DNA from: an uncultured Pelagibacteraceae bacterium
Lineage (GTDB): Bacteria; Pseudomonadota; Alphaproteobacteria; Pelagibacterales; Pelagibacteraceae
Direction of reading: 5' to 3'
NCBI GenBank assembly: GCA_902556065.1
Contig: CACDUV010000003.1
Coordinates: 1-64,000 of the forward strand
Length of the DNA stretch: 64,000 bases
Shown here piece after piece: positions 26,156-35,594 of this stretch (positions are counted from its first letter, which is position 1; each line of letters opens with the position of its first letter). The notes beneath the pieces are model-generated. The model searched no databases and was not told the origin of the DNA. It was given only the letters and a program-made list of their open reading frames with translations. The translations under genes and the position numbers were made by a program.

Positions 26156-27970
26156 TTATTTTTGGCCGCCGATTACAGATGCACCCGCAGGTACTCTAGA
26201 ATCATCAACCATTTTTTGTGTTGCAGCGCTAGGTGCTGAAGTCATTAAACTTACAACAACCATAGCTACTAAGCTAACAGTAGATCCGAAGATACCAAAT
26301 GTTAACTGAGTAATACCTAAGAATCCGCTTCCACCACTTCGTACCCAAACTAGATACGCAAATCCAGAAACTAATCCTAAGACCATACCAGCTATAGCAC
26401 CTTCTTTATTAGCTCTCTTCCACCATACACCAAGTACAAGTGGCCAGAACAATCCAGACATCGCAAAGTCAAAAGCCCAAATAACTGAACCTAAAATACC
26501 TTGGATCTCCATTGCTGCAATAGTTGCTCCTGCAAAACCAATCACTACAAGTAATACCCTTGCAACAACTAGTCTCTTAGCTGTCTCTGCTTTAGGGTCT
26601 ACCATTTTGTAGTAAACGTCATGCGAGATTGCATTTGCGATTGCAAGAATTAAACCATCCGCAGTTGACATCGCAGCCGCCAAACCTCCAGCAGCAACTA
26701 GACCTGAGATTACATAAGGTAATCCTGCAATTTCTGGTGTTGCTAATACAACGGCTTTACCACCCATGAAGAACTCGTTTAATTCAACAGTTCCATTTCC
26801 GTTAAAGTCGCTTACAAACATCAGATTTGCTTGGTTCCAGTTTTGATACCAATCGATTGCTTGAACTTCTGCAATTGATTTACCAATAATACCTGTTGGT
26901 AAGTTTGGATCAATCAAAGCAAGTTTAGATAGTGTCGCTAACATTGGTGCAGAAGAATAAAGTAGGAAGATAAAGAACACTGACCAACCTACTGATTTTC
27001 TAGCTGCTTTTACACTTGGAGTAGTAAAGAACCTCATCATTACGTGTGGTAATGAAGCAGTTCCCATCATCATTGCTAGTGCTAATGAGATGAAAGCCCA
27101 AGGTGTTGCGTTTACTTCAGAGTGAGCCTTAGTAATACCAGCCAAACCTTTAGGCACTGTAGCTAAATCAGCAGCAGAGTTTTTTACAAACCCAAACTGT
27201 TGTTCTAACTCACCGATTCTAGCAACTTCATCAGCTAACATGAAGTGTGGGAAGAAACCCGCACCAATGTTGTTACTGATCCAGAATACTGGAAGCAGGT
27301 AAGCTATAATTAGTACAATGTATTGCGCAACTTGTGTCCAAGTTACCCCTCTCATACCACCAAGCATTGAACATAATAAAATACTTACTAGTCCAACATA
27401 TACTGCGTATTGGAATGGGATATCTAAAGCAACAGCTGCAATAGTACCTGTAGCGTTAATTTGTGCAGTCACGTAAGTGAATGATGCAACAGTTAAAACG
27501 ATAACTGCCATCAATCTTGCAGTATTACCACCGTATCTAGTACCCACGAAATCTGGAACTGTGTAACAGCCAAATTTTCTTAAGTATGGTGCTAACAAAG
27601 TTGCAACTAACACATAACCACCTGTCCAACCTACAAGCAAAGCCATATATCCATAACCTTTGAAATAAATACCACCCGCCATTGCAACGAATGAAGCACC
27701 AGACATCCAGTCGGCTGCTGTTGCCATTCCGTTGAACACAGTTGGAACCGTTCTTCCAGCTACGTAATAGTTACTTGCTTGGGCTGTTCGAGATAGCCAA
27801 CCAATTAGTGCGTAGATGAAAATGGTAAAACCAACAAAGCAAATACCTATTGCTTTCGCCGTCATACCCATCGACTCACCAATTGCCATTAAGACTATGA
27901 AACCTATAAATCCACCAGTGTAGATTCCATAAACTTTAGGCAAGTTATCTATAAAATTACCTTTAATCAT
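26156..27970 (-). CDS. Sodium:solute symporter (acetate/monocarboxylate type), large subunit
   Basis: This 604-aa SSS-family transporter has about 13 hydrophobic segments. The family blocks are YYVAGRTVPTVFNGMATAADWMSGASFVAMAG, YTVPDFVGTRYGGNTARL, and AAAMSTADGLILAIANAISHDVYYKM, which is the sodium-site helix. It resembles the VC_2705/ActP group. Between helices, residues 388-399 form an EF-hand-like loop (DFNGNGTVELNE). A DUF4212 small subunit starts directly upstream with a 1-base overlap. Codon use is visibly more G/C-rich than its neighbours, as expected for a highly expressed gene. Nearby acs suggests acetate uptake, but the substrate is inference. Confidence 0.9.
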   Translation of the reverse strand: MIKGNFIDNLPKVYGIYTGGFIGFIVLMAIGESMGMTAKAIGICFVGFTIFIYALIGWLSRTAQASNYYVAGRTVPTVFNGMATAADWMSGASFVAMAGGIYFKGYGYMALLVGWTGGYVLVATLLAPYLRKFGCYTVPDFVGTRYGGNTARLMAVIVLTVASFTYVTAQINATGTIAAVALDIPFQYAVYVGLVSILLCSMLGGMRGVTWTQVAQYIVLIIAYLLPVFWISNNIGAGFFPHFMLADEVARIGELEQQFGFVKNSAADLATVPKGLAGITKAHSEVNATPWAFISLALAMMMGTASLPHVMMRFFTTPSVKAARKSVGWSVFFIFLLYSSAPMLATLSKLALIDPNLPTGIIGKSIAEVQAIDWYQNWNQANLMFVSDFNGNGTVELNEFFMGGKAVVLATPEIAGLPYVISGLVAAGGLAAAMSTADGLILAIANAISHDVYYKMVDPKAETAKRLVVARVLLVVIGFAGATIAAMEIQGILGSVIWAFDFAMSGLFWPLVLGVWWKRANKEGAIAGMVLGLVSGFAYLVWVRSGGSGFLGITQLTFGIFGSTVSLVAMVVVSLMTSAPSAATQKMVDDSRVPAGASVIGGQK

Positions 27971-28230
27971 TAGTCGTCTCCTTTTTCACTGAAGCCGAAC
28001 TCTTCATCAATTTTTTCTTGTCTACCCGCAAACCAGAAAATAAGGATTACAAATATCGCAAGAGAACCTTGACATGTGAACCAATAAGTTAATGGATACC
28101 CAAAAGGTCCAGTAACTTCGTTCATTTCAGCTCCGAAAAGGAATATACCCATTGAGAATACAGCCCAGATTGCTAATGTTACAAATAGCAAACCTCTGGT
28201 CTTTTCCCAGTGTTGAGCGTTTTTCGCCAT
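27970..28230 (-). CDS. DUF4212 symporter small subunit
   Basis: This 86-aa protein with two transmembrane helices (LLFVTLAIWAVFSMGIFLFGAEM and YPLTYWFTCQGSLAIFVILIFWFAGRQ) matches the DUF4212 family. That family is nearly always encoded immediately before an SSS transporter of the VC_2705 type and is presumed to be an accessory subunit. It ends on the base where the transporter starts. A GAGAGG Shine-Dalgarno precedes its ATG and may be sequestered in a hairpin. Confidence 0.9.
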   Translation of the reverse strand: MAKNAQHWEKTRGLLFVTLAIWAVFSMGIFLFGAEMNEVTGPFGYPLTYWFTCQGSLAIFVILIFWFAGRQEKIDEEFGFSEKGDD

Positions 28231-28235
28231 GTATA

Positions 28236-28285
28236 CCTCTCTTTTTTAGTTATAACTGATAAAACCATAACCATTATGAGAGAGA
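28236..28285 (-). promoter_or_regulatory. Possible Shine-Dalgarno-sequestering leader hairpin of the symporter operon
   Basis: On the minus strand UCUCUCU (28279-28285) can pair with AGAGAGG (28236-28242), which contains the ribosome-binding site of the DUF4212 gene. A nested GUUAU/AUAAC stem (28267-28271 with 28249-28253) would stabilise it. The pairing is seen; a regulatory role is inference, and no known riboswitch class was recognised. Confidence 0.3.
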
Positions 28286-28351
28286 ATAAAAGTGTAAAAA
28301 TAGCCGTATTAGGTTAATTTTTTCAATTATTTTCAATAAAATTAACTTTTT

Positions 28352-28975
28352 ATGATTAAAAAAAAATTAAGTTGGAAAGATTTATCTTTGAGTGATTTCA
28401 AAGTTTATTTTTTTTCTTTGTTTAAAGCTTTGATTCCAAAATCAAAAATTAAAACTTTAGATGAGTTAGAAGAATTTATTCAAACAAAATCTGCGTGGGT
28501 ATCACAAGTTACACTTTATAGTTATTTAAAAACAAGAATGGGAACAAGATATGTTCTCCATTTTGATAATGATGAATTTATGAAATCTGTAAATGAAGCT
28601 AAATGGAATATCTATTCCGTTGCTCTTCAAGATTTAACTTTCTTCACTTTTTCTTATTTAAAAGTTAATTTTAGTTTCAGTGAATTAAATAAAGCTAAGG
28701 AAATTTTTTTAAAAATTTTAGATGACGAAACAACAAATAACATGCCTTTAAATATCATCGAAGAAGCGAAAAAAGAATTTGATGAAAGATTGATTAAAAT
28801 TGATTGGGAAAAGTATCATGATGATCGTCCCTTCAACCCGAGTGCATTATCATTATATAAATGGGCACCAATAGCTGACGAATTAAAAACTCTTGATAGA
28901 AAAATAGTTTTAAATTCTGTTATTTTAAAATGGGATGTTATTAAAAAAGAATATAAAGATAGAATACAGTTTTAA
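28352..28975 (+). CDS. Conserved alphaproteobacterial protein of unknown function
   Basis: This 207-aa soluble protein contains the block [50 protein letters not shown] recognise it as a conserved hypothetical family in alphaproteobacteria with no assigned function. It is mostly helical, without signal peptide or membrane span. It diverges from the symporter operon across a 121-bp gap and converges on acs, sharing the four bases TTAA for both stops. The position between acetate transporter and acetyl-CoA synthetase genes could hint at a link, but nothing in the sequence proves it. Confidence 0.75.
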   Translation: MIKKKLSWKDLSLSDFKVYFFSLFKALIPKSKIKTLDELEEFIQTKSAWVSQVTLYSYLKTRMGTRYVLHFDNDEFMKSVNEAKWNIYSVALQDLTFFTFSYLKVNFSFSELNKAKEIFLKILDDETTNNMPLNIIEEAKKEFDERLIKIDWEKYHDDRPFNPSALSLYKWAPIADELKTLDRKIVLNSVILKWDVIKKEYKDRIQF

Positions 28976-31038
28976 ATATTTTTTCTGTTTTCAACCAAAC
29001 TTTCTACAACGCTAGGATCAGCTAATGTGGTTGTATCTCCCAATTGACCGTGTTCATTTGCAGCAATTTTTCTTAAAATTCTTCTCATAATTTTTCCAGA
29101 TCTTGTTTTTGGAAGTCCTGGAGTGAAATGAATTAAATCAGGTGTAGCAAGTGGACCAATTTGTTTTCTAACCCAAAGTTTTAGATCTCTTTCGAGTTCA
29201 CCAGTTTCTCTTTCACCAGCATTTAATGTTACATAACAATACAATCCATTACCTTTAATATCATGTGGGTAACCTACGACTGCTGCCTCTGCTACCTTTG
29301 GATGAGCTACAAATGCACTTTCAATTTCAGCAGTACCCAAGTTGTGTCCTGATACAATAATTACATCATCCACCCGACCTGTAATCCAATAATATCCATC
29401 TTTATCTCTTCGACATCCGTCACCAGTAAAATATTTGCCATCAAACTGAGAAAAATAAGTATCAATAAATCTTTGATGATCCCCATATACTGTTCTCATT
29501 TGTCCAGGCCACGATTGTGCAATACAAAGTCTTCCTTCTCCGGGTCCTTTTATCTCTTTGCCTGATTTATCAACCAACATAGGCTTTATCCCATAAAATG
29601 GCTTTGTTGCAGAACCAGGTTTTAAAGGAATAGCACCTGTTTGAGGAGCAATTAATATCCCTCCTGTTTCTGTCTGCCACCATGTATCTACAATTGGGCA
29701 CTTAGAATTTCCAACTGTTTTGTAATACCACATCCAAGCTTCAGGGTTTATTGGTTCACCAACAGTTCCAAGTAATTTTAAAGATTTTCTAGATGTTTTT
29801 TTGACAGGCCTATCACCTTCTCTCATTAGAGCTCTGATTGCAGTTGGTGCAGTATAAAAAGTATTTACTTTGTATTTATCTACTATTTGCCACCACCTAG
29901 AGCTATCAGGATAGTTTGGTATTCCCTCAAACATTATAGTTGTTGCACCGTTCGAAAGAGGACCATAGATGATATAACTGTGACCTGTTACCCAACCAAT
30001 ATCAGCAGTACACCAATAAATATCTTTTGGTTTGTAATTAAAAATATATTGATGAGTCATTGATGCATACACCATGTATCCTCCTGTTGTATGCAAAACG
30101 CCCTTTGGTTTTCCAGTTGAACCCGATGTGTATAAAATAAATAAAGGATCTTCAGCGTTCATTTCTTCTGGCTCACACTGAGAAGGAACATCTTTAATTA
30201 AATCATGATACCAAACATCTCTATCATAATTCCAACTAATTGAATTACCTGTACGTTTAACAACAATACATTTTTTTACATTAGGACAGCTCTCTAATGC
30301 TTCATCAGTTGTTTCTTTTAAAGGAATAGTTTTTCCACCTCTAACACCCTCATCAGCTGTAATTATATATTCAGATTCACAGTCATTCACTCTTCCTGAA
30401 ATTGAGTCTGCTGAAAAACCTCCAAAAATAATTGAATGGACTGCACCAATCCTAACACATGCTAACATTAAAATAGCAAGCTCTGGTATCATTGTAAGAT
30501 AAATCGTAACTCTATCTCCTTTTTTAATACCTAATTTTTTTAAACCATTTGCAGCTTTAGAAACTTTTTGGTGAAGTTGTTTGTAAGTTATTTTTTGACT
30601 ATCTTTTGGGTCATCACCAACCCAAATTATTGCTGTTTTATCTTTTTTGTCTTTTAAATGTCTATCGATACAGTTTGCAGACGCATTCAGTGTTCCATCT
30701 TCAAACCATTTAATTTTAACTTCTTTAGAACTATATTTAACATCTTTAATTTTTTTATACGGTTTAATCCAAGTAATTCTTTTTCCTTCTTTTTTCCAAA
30801 ATTCATCGTTACTTTTTATAGATTGAGAATATTTTTGCTCGTATTTACTTTTGTTAGCTAAGCCGCTTTTGATCCATTCAGGTTTAATTTTTATAACCAA
30901 TTCTTGATTAGCTTTTTCACTTTGTTTTAAAATTTTTTTTGATTTTTTTTTTTTACCTTTAGTTTTTTTCTTAACTGCAGTTTTCTTTCTTACTTTAGTT
31001 TTTTTTTTAGATTTTGCTTTTTTCTTTTTTTTTGGCAT
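28972..31038 (-). CDS. acs: Acetyl-CoA synthetase with lysine-rich N-terminal tail
   Basis: It activates acetate to acetyl-CoA via acetyl-AMP. Adenylation motifs are [42 protein letters not shown] and [11 protein letters not shown]. The C-terminal TRSGKIMRR carries the Lys normally acetylated for control. The 688-aa protein starts with a tail in which 23 of the first 40 residues are Lys. No ATG lies between this tail and the catalytic core, though a TTG at the Leu of ELVIKI could be an alternative start. It lies 13 bp after the EVE gene on the same strand. The nearby symporter suggests an acetate-use module. Confidence 0.95.
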   Translation of the reverse strand: MPKKKKKAKSKKKTKVRKKTAVKKKTKGKKKKSKKILKQSEKANQELVIKIKPEWIKSGLANKSKYEQKYSQSIKSNDEFWKKEGKRITWIKPYKKIKDVKYSSKEVKIKWFEDGTLNASANCIDRHLKDKKDKTAIIWVGDDPKDSQKITYKQLHQKVSKAANGLKKLGIKKGDRVTIYLTMIPELAILMLACVRIGAVHSIIFGGFSADSISGRVNDCESEYIITADEGVRGGKTIPLKETTDEALESCPNVKKCIVVKRTGNSISWNYDRDVWYHDLIKDVPSQCEPEEMNAEDPLFILYTSGSTGKPKGVLHTTGGYMVYASMTHQYIFNYKPKDIYWCTADIGWVTGHSYIIYGPLSNGATTIMFEGIPNYPDSSRWWQIVDKYKVNTFYTAPTAIRALMREGDRPVKKTSRKSLKLLGTVGEPINPEAWMWYYKTVGNSKCPIVDTWWQTETGGILIAPQTGAIPLKPGSATKPFYGIKPMLVDKSGKEIKGPGEGRLCIAQSWPGQMRTVYGDHQRFIDTYFSQFDGKYFTGDGCRRDKDGYYWITGRVDDVIIVSGHNLGTAEIESAFVAHPKVAEAAVVGYPHDIKGNGLYCYVTLNAGERETGELERDLKLWVRKQIGPLATPDLIHFTPGLPKTRSGKIMRRILRKIAANEHGQLGDTTTLADPSVVESLVENRKNI

Positions 31039-31051
31039 GGATTATTTTTTT

Positions 31052-31465
31052 TTAAATTTTACTCATGTTATTTATAATTTTCCAGCTTTTATCATCAATT
31101 GGCATTACCGAAAGTCTACTTTGTTTTATGAGCGCTAAATCCCTTAAATCCTTATTTTTTTTAATATTTTCAAGAGTCACTGGTTTAGAGAACTTGCTTT
31201 TAAATTGGACTGTTACAGCAACAAATCTTCCAGACTTGTCAGTTTTATCTAAATAGTGTTCTTTTATTACTTTTACTATCCCAACTACTTCTTTGCCAAT
31301 ATTAGAGTGATAAAAAAAACATTTATCACCTTTCTTCATGCTTTTGAGATTATTCGCTGCTTGATAATTTCTAACACCATCCCACGGCGCACCTTTTTTG
31401 CCAGCTTTTATTTGTTGATCAATTGACCAAACATCTGGTTCAGATTTTAATAACCAGTATTTCAT
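31052..31465 (-). CDS. EVE-domain protein
   Basis: This 137-aa protein is a complete EVE domain (PUA-like fold, Thy28 family), thought to bind modified bases in nucleic acids. The N-terminal YWLLKSEPDVWSIDQQ and APWDGVRNYQAANNLKSMKKGDKCFFYHSN are the family hallmarks, and the end reads LALIKQSRLSVMPID. Its start shares one base with the tsaD stop, so it is translated with tsaD. It is often found in this position in alphaproteobacteria. The specific ligand is unknown. Confidence 0.92.
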   Translation of the reverse strand: MKYWLLKSEPDVWSIDQQIKAGKKGAPWDGVRNYQAANNLKSMKKGDKCFFYHSNIGKEVVGIVKVIKEHYLDKTDKSGRFVAVTVQFKSKFSKPVTLENIKKNKDLRDLALIKQSRLSVMPIDDKSWKIINNMSKI

Positions 31466-32538
31466 TACAGTTGTACTCCTGCTCCTTTTAAAAAAGCTGC
31501 ATCTTCATCTAAAGGCCATCTTGGTTTTGCTGGATAATCTAAATTATTAAATTCATTTAATTTATATTTTTCCAGACCTACCATTGCAATCATTGCAGCA
31601 TTATCCCCACAAAGTTCTATTGGTGGAAATATACTTTTGTAATTATTAGCTTCACATAAATTAATTAACATAGATCTAATTTTCTTGTTAGCAGCAACTC
31701 CACCAGCAACAACGAAAATTTTTTCATTTAATTCATTTATTTTTTCAAATTCAGTAAAAGCAATCTTTGTTTTTTTATATAAAATTTCCTCAATTGTTTT
31801 TTGAAAAGATGCTGCAAGATCATATTTATCTTGTTCTGATTTAATTGTTTTGCTTATCTTTAATACGGCAGTTTTTAGACCTGCAAAAGAAAGATTGCAT
31901 CCTCCTTTACTGAAAATTGGTTTTGGTAAATCATATTTTTCTGGATCACCTTTTTTAGCTAAAATTTCTATTTGAGGTCCTCCTGGAAATTCTATTCCTA
32001 AAAGCTTTGCCGTTTTGTCAAACGCCTCACCTAATGCATCATCAATAGTTGTTCCTAATCTTTTATATTTACCAAGGTTCTGAACACTTAAATATTGTGA
32101 GTGCCCACCTGAAATTAAAAGAAGTAAATATGGATAATTTAAATTTGTATTTAGTTTTGGACTTAAAGCATGTCCCTCTAAATGATTAACAGCAATAAAA
32201 GGTTTATTCATTGCTGTTGCAAAAGCTTTACCAAAACTTAATCCAACTGATAGACAAACAATTAATCCAGGGCCAGCGGTAGAAGCAACTGCGTCTATTT
32301 CTTCAATTTTTCTTCCACTCTCATCAATAGCTTTTTTGACAATCCAATCAATTTTTTCAATGTGTGAACGAGCTGCTAGTTCTGGAACTACACCACCAAA
32401 CTCCTTATGAACCTCCACTTGACTAGAAACAATATTAGACAAAACTACCGGGAGTCCCTCTTCATTTTCAGTTATTAAAGAAGCTGCAGTTTCATCACAG
32501 CTAGATTCTATTCCAAGAATTAAGGGTTTTTTGCTCAT
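31465..32538 (-). CDS. tsaD: tRNA N6-adenosine threonylcarbamoyltransferase
   Basis: TsaD transfers threonylcarbamoyl to A37 of ANN-decoding tRNAs, together with TsaB and TsaE. The ASKHA fold start LGIESSCDETAASL, the metal-binding HLEGHALS, the SGGHSQYL block, and the C-terminal CGDNAAMIAMVG are all present. Length is 357 aa. It diverges from hemC over a 54-bp gap; this tsaD/hemC pairing is common in alphaproteobacteria. Confidence 0.97.
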   Translation of the reverse strand: MSKKPLILGIESSCDETAASLITENEEGLPVVLSNIVSSQVEVHKEFGGVVPELAARSHIEKIDWIVKKAIDESGRKIEEIDAVASTAGPGLIVCLSVGLSFGKAFATAMNKPFIAVNHLEGHALSPKLNTNLNYPYLLLLISGGHSQYLSVQNLGKYKRLGTTIDDALGEAFDKTAKLLGIEFPGGPQIEILAKKGDPEKYDLPKPIFSKGGCNLSFAGLKTAVLKISKTIKSEQDKYDLAASFQKTIEEILYKKTKIAFTEFEKINELNEKIFVVAGGVAANKKIRSMLINLCEANNYKSIFPPIELCGDNAAMIAMVGLEKYKLNEFNNLDYPAKPRWPLDEDAAFLKGAGVQL

Positions 32539-32592
32539 TCAAATAGTTTTTAATAATTGTACAATCTTAATACAAGTAAGAAATAAATTTTT

Positions 32593-33510
32593 ATGAATAA
32601 AAAAATAATAATAGGATCTAGAGGCAGCAAGCTTGCCTTACTTTATGCTCAACAAGCTAAAGATAAAATTATTGAAAATACCAATCTAGACAATGATGAT
32701 ATTTTAATTAAATCAATCACAACCAAAGGTGATGAAGTTCAGGATGTGAGATTGTCGGATGTTGGTGGTAAAGGTTTGTTTTCAAACAATATTGAAAAAG
32801 AACTTCAGTTAAAAAATATTGATATTGCAGTTCATGCGCTGAAAGATATGCCTGCTAACGAGACAGAAGGATTAAGGACAGATTCTTTTCTTGAAAGAAA
32901 TGACCCTAGAGAGATTTTAATTACAAAGAACAAAAAAAAACTTAGAGATTTAGATGAAAAGTCAATTGTTGGAACTTCATCATACAGAAGAGAATTTCAA
33001 ATAAAAAAAATTAGACAAGATTTAAACTGCAAATTAATTAGAGGAAATGTAGATACTAGAATTAAAAAATTAAATGAAGGAATGTATGATGCAATTATAT
33101 TATCTTATGCAGGTATCAAATTTTTAAAATTTGAAAATGAAATCTCAGAAATTTTTTCAGCTGAAGAAATAATTCCTAGTGCAGGACAAGGTGTAATTGC
33201 TCTTCAGTGTAGAGAGAATGATGATGAGACAATTTCTATTTTAAACAAAATTAATCATGAGGAAACACATAAAAGAGCTCACCTTGAGAGAAATATTTTA
33301 AAAGTTTTAGATGGAGATTGTGAAACAGCAATTGGTGCTCATTCAGTTGTTGATGGAGATAAGATTACGGTGGAGGCTGAACTTTTTTCTTTAGATGGCA
33401 AACAAAGGTTTTATGAAAAAAAAGTTGGTAATTTGAATGAGTTTAAAGAAATTGGTAAAGAAGTTGGAATACTTTTAAAAACAAAATCAAATAATTCATA
33501 TAAAAGATAA
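32593..33510 (+). CDS. hemC: Hydroxymethylbilane synthase
   Basis: It polymerises four porphobilinogen units to hydroxymethylbilane. GSRGSKLALLYAQQ is the N-terminal motif, VHALKDMPA holds the catalytic Asp region, and LNCKLIRGNVDTRIKKL binds substrate. The dipyrromethane-cofactor Cys is in LDGDCETAIGAHS. The length of 305 aa is normal. It starts a rightward run hemC-hemD-mscS-yggT-folD with gaps of 1-9 bp or overlaps. Confidence 0.97.
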   Translation: MNKKIIIGSRGSKLALLYAQQAKDKIIENTNLDNDDILIKSITTKGDEVQDVRLSDVGGKGLFSNNIEKELQLKNIDIAVHALKDMPANETEGLRTDSFLERNDPREILITKNKKKLRDLDEKSIVGTSSYRREFQIKKIRQDLNCKLIRGNVDTRIKKLNEGMYDAIILSYAGIKFLKFENEISEIFSAEEIIPSAGQGVIALQCRENDDETISILNKINHEETHKRAHLERNILKVLDGDCETAIGAHSVVDGDKITVEAELFSLDGKQRFYEKKVGNLNEFKEIGKEVGILLKTKSNNSYKR

Positions 33511-33511
33511 T

Positions 33512-34210
33512 ATGCATATTTTGTTAACTAGACCACTGGAGGATTGTTCTGAAATGATATTAAAATTTCAATCATTAGGACATCAAGTTTCTCATCTTCC
33601 CTTAATAAGAATTGAAAAGGTTAATTATGAAGAAATTAACTTTTCTGAATATGGTGGAATTGTTTTTACTAGTGCAAATGCAGTAAAATTTTTGAACAGA
33701 GTAAAATTAGATAAAAATATTAAATGCTTTTGTGTTGGAAATGCTACAGAAAATAAAGCAAGAAGTGTTGGTTTTCAAAATACAATTGCGGCTGAAGGAA
33801 ATGTTACAAACTTAAAGGAGTTAATTATACAAAGTTATGAATCCAAAAATAAAGAATTACTTTACGTTAGTGGTGAAACAATATCGGTTGATTTAGATCA
33901 GCAGTTATTAAGCGAAGGTTTTAAGGTAAAAAGAATTATTAATTATAGAGTAGATCATAATCAAAAATTTGAAGAGAAATTTGTTAATGAATTAAAATTA
34001 AATATGCCTGATATGGTCTATGTTTACTCTCAAAATAGTGCGTCAAGTTTCTTAAATTTCATAAAGATTTACCAAACCGAAAATTTATGGATGAATACAA
34101 ATTTGATGTGTATAGGCGAAAAAACCTCGTCAATACTGAACGAAATCAAATGGAAAAAGATTTTTCTTTTTAACCCTGGAGAAGAAGAGTTTTTGTTATA
34201 TAAAATTTAG
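33512..34210 (+). CDS. hemD: Uroporphyrinogen-III synthase
   Basis: It closes and inverts hydroxymethylbilane to uroporphyrinogen III, the substrate of HemE. The start HILLTRPLEDCSEMILKFQSLGHQVSHLPLI and the GGIVFTSANAVKFL block are the recognisable family parts, with LLYVSGETISVDL and MVYVYSQNSASSFL later. HemD is always poorly conserved. The 1-bp spacing after hemC supports the call. At 232 aa the length fits. Confidence 0.9.
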   Translation: MHILLTRPLEDCSEMILKFQSLGHQVSHLPLIRIEKVNYEEINFSEYGGIVFTSANAVKFLNRVKLDKNIKCFCVGNATENKARSVGFQNTIAAEGNVTNLKELIIQSYESKNKELLYVSGETISVDLDQQLLSEGFKVKRIINYRVDHNQKFEEKFVNELKLNMPDMVYVYSQNSASSFLNFIKIYQTENLWMNTNLMCIGEKTSSILNEIKWKKIFLFNPGEEEFLLYKI

Positions 34211-34212
34211 AA

Positions 34213-35298
34213 ATGGAATTAATTAATAATTTTTCAGAGATATTTTTATCAGTATGGAATAAAGGAATTCTTGGTGTTGATATTTTTCAAATCTTAATTG
34301 GTATTGGAATATTTTTACTATTCTTAATTTTTAGAGGTCTAATAAGTAAATTAGTTATTAAAAAATTAGAAATTATCTCGAAAAGAACAACGAATAAATT
34401 AGATGATACTTTTGTTCAATCACTTGTAGGTCCAGCAAGATTTTTACCAATTGTATTAGGATTTTTTATTGCAAGCTACTACATGACTTTCTCACTAGAA
34501 GGAAGAGAAGTGGTAGATACAATTAATAGAACGTTGATCACTATTTTAATTTTTTGGATAATTCACCAAATCATAGAACCAATCTCATACATACTTAGTG
34601 GTTTAGACAAATTGTTAACAAGAGAACTTATTGGCTGGATAATTAAATCGCTAAAAATTCTAATTTTTATTTTAGGTTTAGCAGCAGTTTTAGAATTGTG
34701 GGGAATAAAAATAGGTCCAATCATTGCAGGTCTTGGATTGTTTGGTGTTGCTGTAGCATTAGGGGCACAAGATTTATTCAAAAATTTAATATCGGGAATT
34801 TTAGTTTTAGTTGAAAAGAGATTTAAAATTGGAGACTGGATAGCTGTCGAGGGTATTATTGAAGGTGTAGTAGAAAAGATTGGATTTAGATCAACAACAA
34901 TTAGAAAGTTTGATAAATCTCTTGCTATTATTCCAAATTTTCAATTTGCCGAAAACGCAGTTGTAAATGTAAGTGAAACTTCAAATTGGTTAATCAGTTG
35001 GATTATTACACTTCAATATGACACTACGGTAGATCAGTTAAAAAAAATTAGAGATGAAATCGAAAGTCATATTAATTCAAGCGAAGATTATAATACCTCA
35101 ATTGGTGTTGCGGTAAGAGTTGATAAATTTTCTGATAGTTCAATAGATATGTATGTAAGATGCTTTACAAAAACAGGAAGTTGGAATAATTGGTTAGATG
35201 TTAAAGAAAGATTAGCAATTGCGATCAAAGAAATTGTTGAAAAAAACGGTGCTTCATTTGCTTTCCCAAGTCAGTCGATTTATGTTGAGAAAAAATGA
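34213..35298 (+). CDS. Small-conductance mechanosensitive channel (MscS family)
   Basis: This inner-membrane osmotic safety valve has four or five hydrophobic segments in residues 1-190. The pore helix and MscS-core block IIAGLGLFGVAVALGAQDLFKNLISGILVLVEKRFKIGDWIAV is followed by the beta domain GVVEKIGFRSTTIRKFDKSLAIIPNFQFAENAVVN and a cytoplasmic cage. At 361 aa it carries one extra N-terminal helix pair compared with E. coli MscS (286 aa). It overlaps yggT by 4 bp. Confidence 0.93.
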   Translation: MELINNFSEIFLSVWNKGILGVDIFQILIGIGIFLLFLIFRGLISKLVIKKLEIISKRTTNKLDDTFVQSLVGPARFLPIVLGFFIASYYMTFSLEGREVVDTINRTLITILIFWIIHQIIEPISYILSGLDKLLTRELIGWIIKSLKILIFILGLAAVLELWGIKIGPIIAGLGLFGVAVALGAQDLFKNLISGILVLVEKRFKIGDWIAVEGIIEGVVEKIGFRSTTIRKFDKSLAIIPNFQFAENAVVNVSETSNWLISWIITLQYDTTVDQLKKIRDEIESHINSSEDYNTSIGVAVRVDKFSDSSIDMYVRCFTKTGSWNNWLDVKERLAIAIKEIVEKNGASFAFPSQSIYVEKK

Positions 35299-35585
35299 TA
35301 GCTATTTTTTATTTAGTTTTACAAATTTTAAAATTGTACTCTTATGTTGTAATCGCCAATGTTATTGTAAGTTGGTTAATAGCTTTTAACGTTCTTAATA
35401 CTCAAAATAGGTTTGTGTATGCAATTTTAGAGTTAAGTTACAAATTAACTGAGCCTTTTCTGAATAAAATTAGACGTTTTTTACCAAATTTAGGTTCACT
35501 AGATATTTCTCCAATCATTCTTCTTTTATTGATTTGGTTTATTGAAATGTGTATGAAGCTGTACATTGCACCAATGATTTTTTAA
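35295..35585 (+). CDS. YggT-family membrane protein
   Basis: This 96-aa protein has two hydrophobic halves around the family block YKLTEPFLNKIRRFLPNLGSLDISPIILLLLIW. The LTEPxLxxIRRxLPxxGxxDxSPI pattern is diagnostic for YggT. It is linked to osmotic tolerance or cell division in some bacteria, but the exact role is unknown. It overlaps the mechanosensitive channel gene by 4 bp, which fits an envelope-stress role, and is 9 bp ahead of folD. Confidence 0.92.
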   Translation: MIAIFYLVLQILKLYSYVVIANVIVSWLIAFNVLNTQNRFVYAILELSYKLTEPFLNKIRRFLPNLGSLDISPIILLLLIWFIEMCMKLYIAPMIF

Positions 35586-35594
35586 GAGAGAAAT

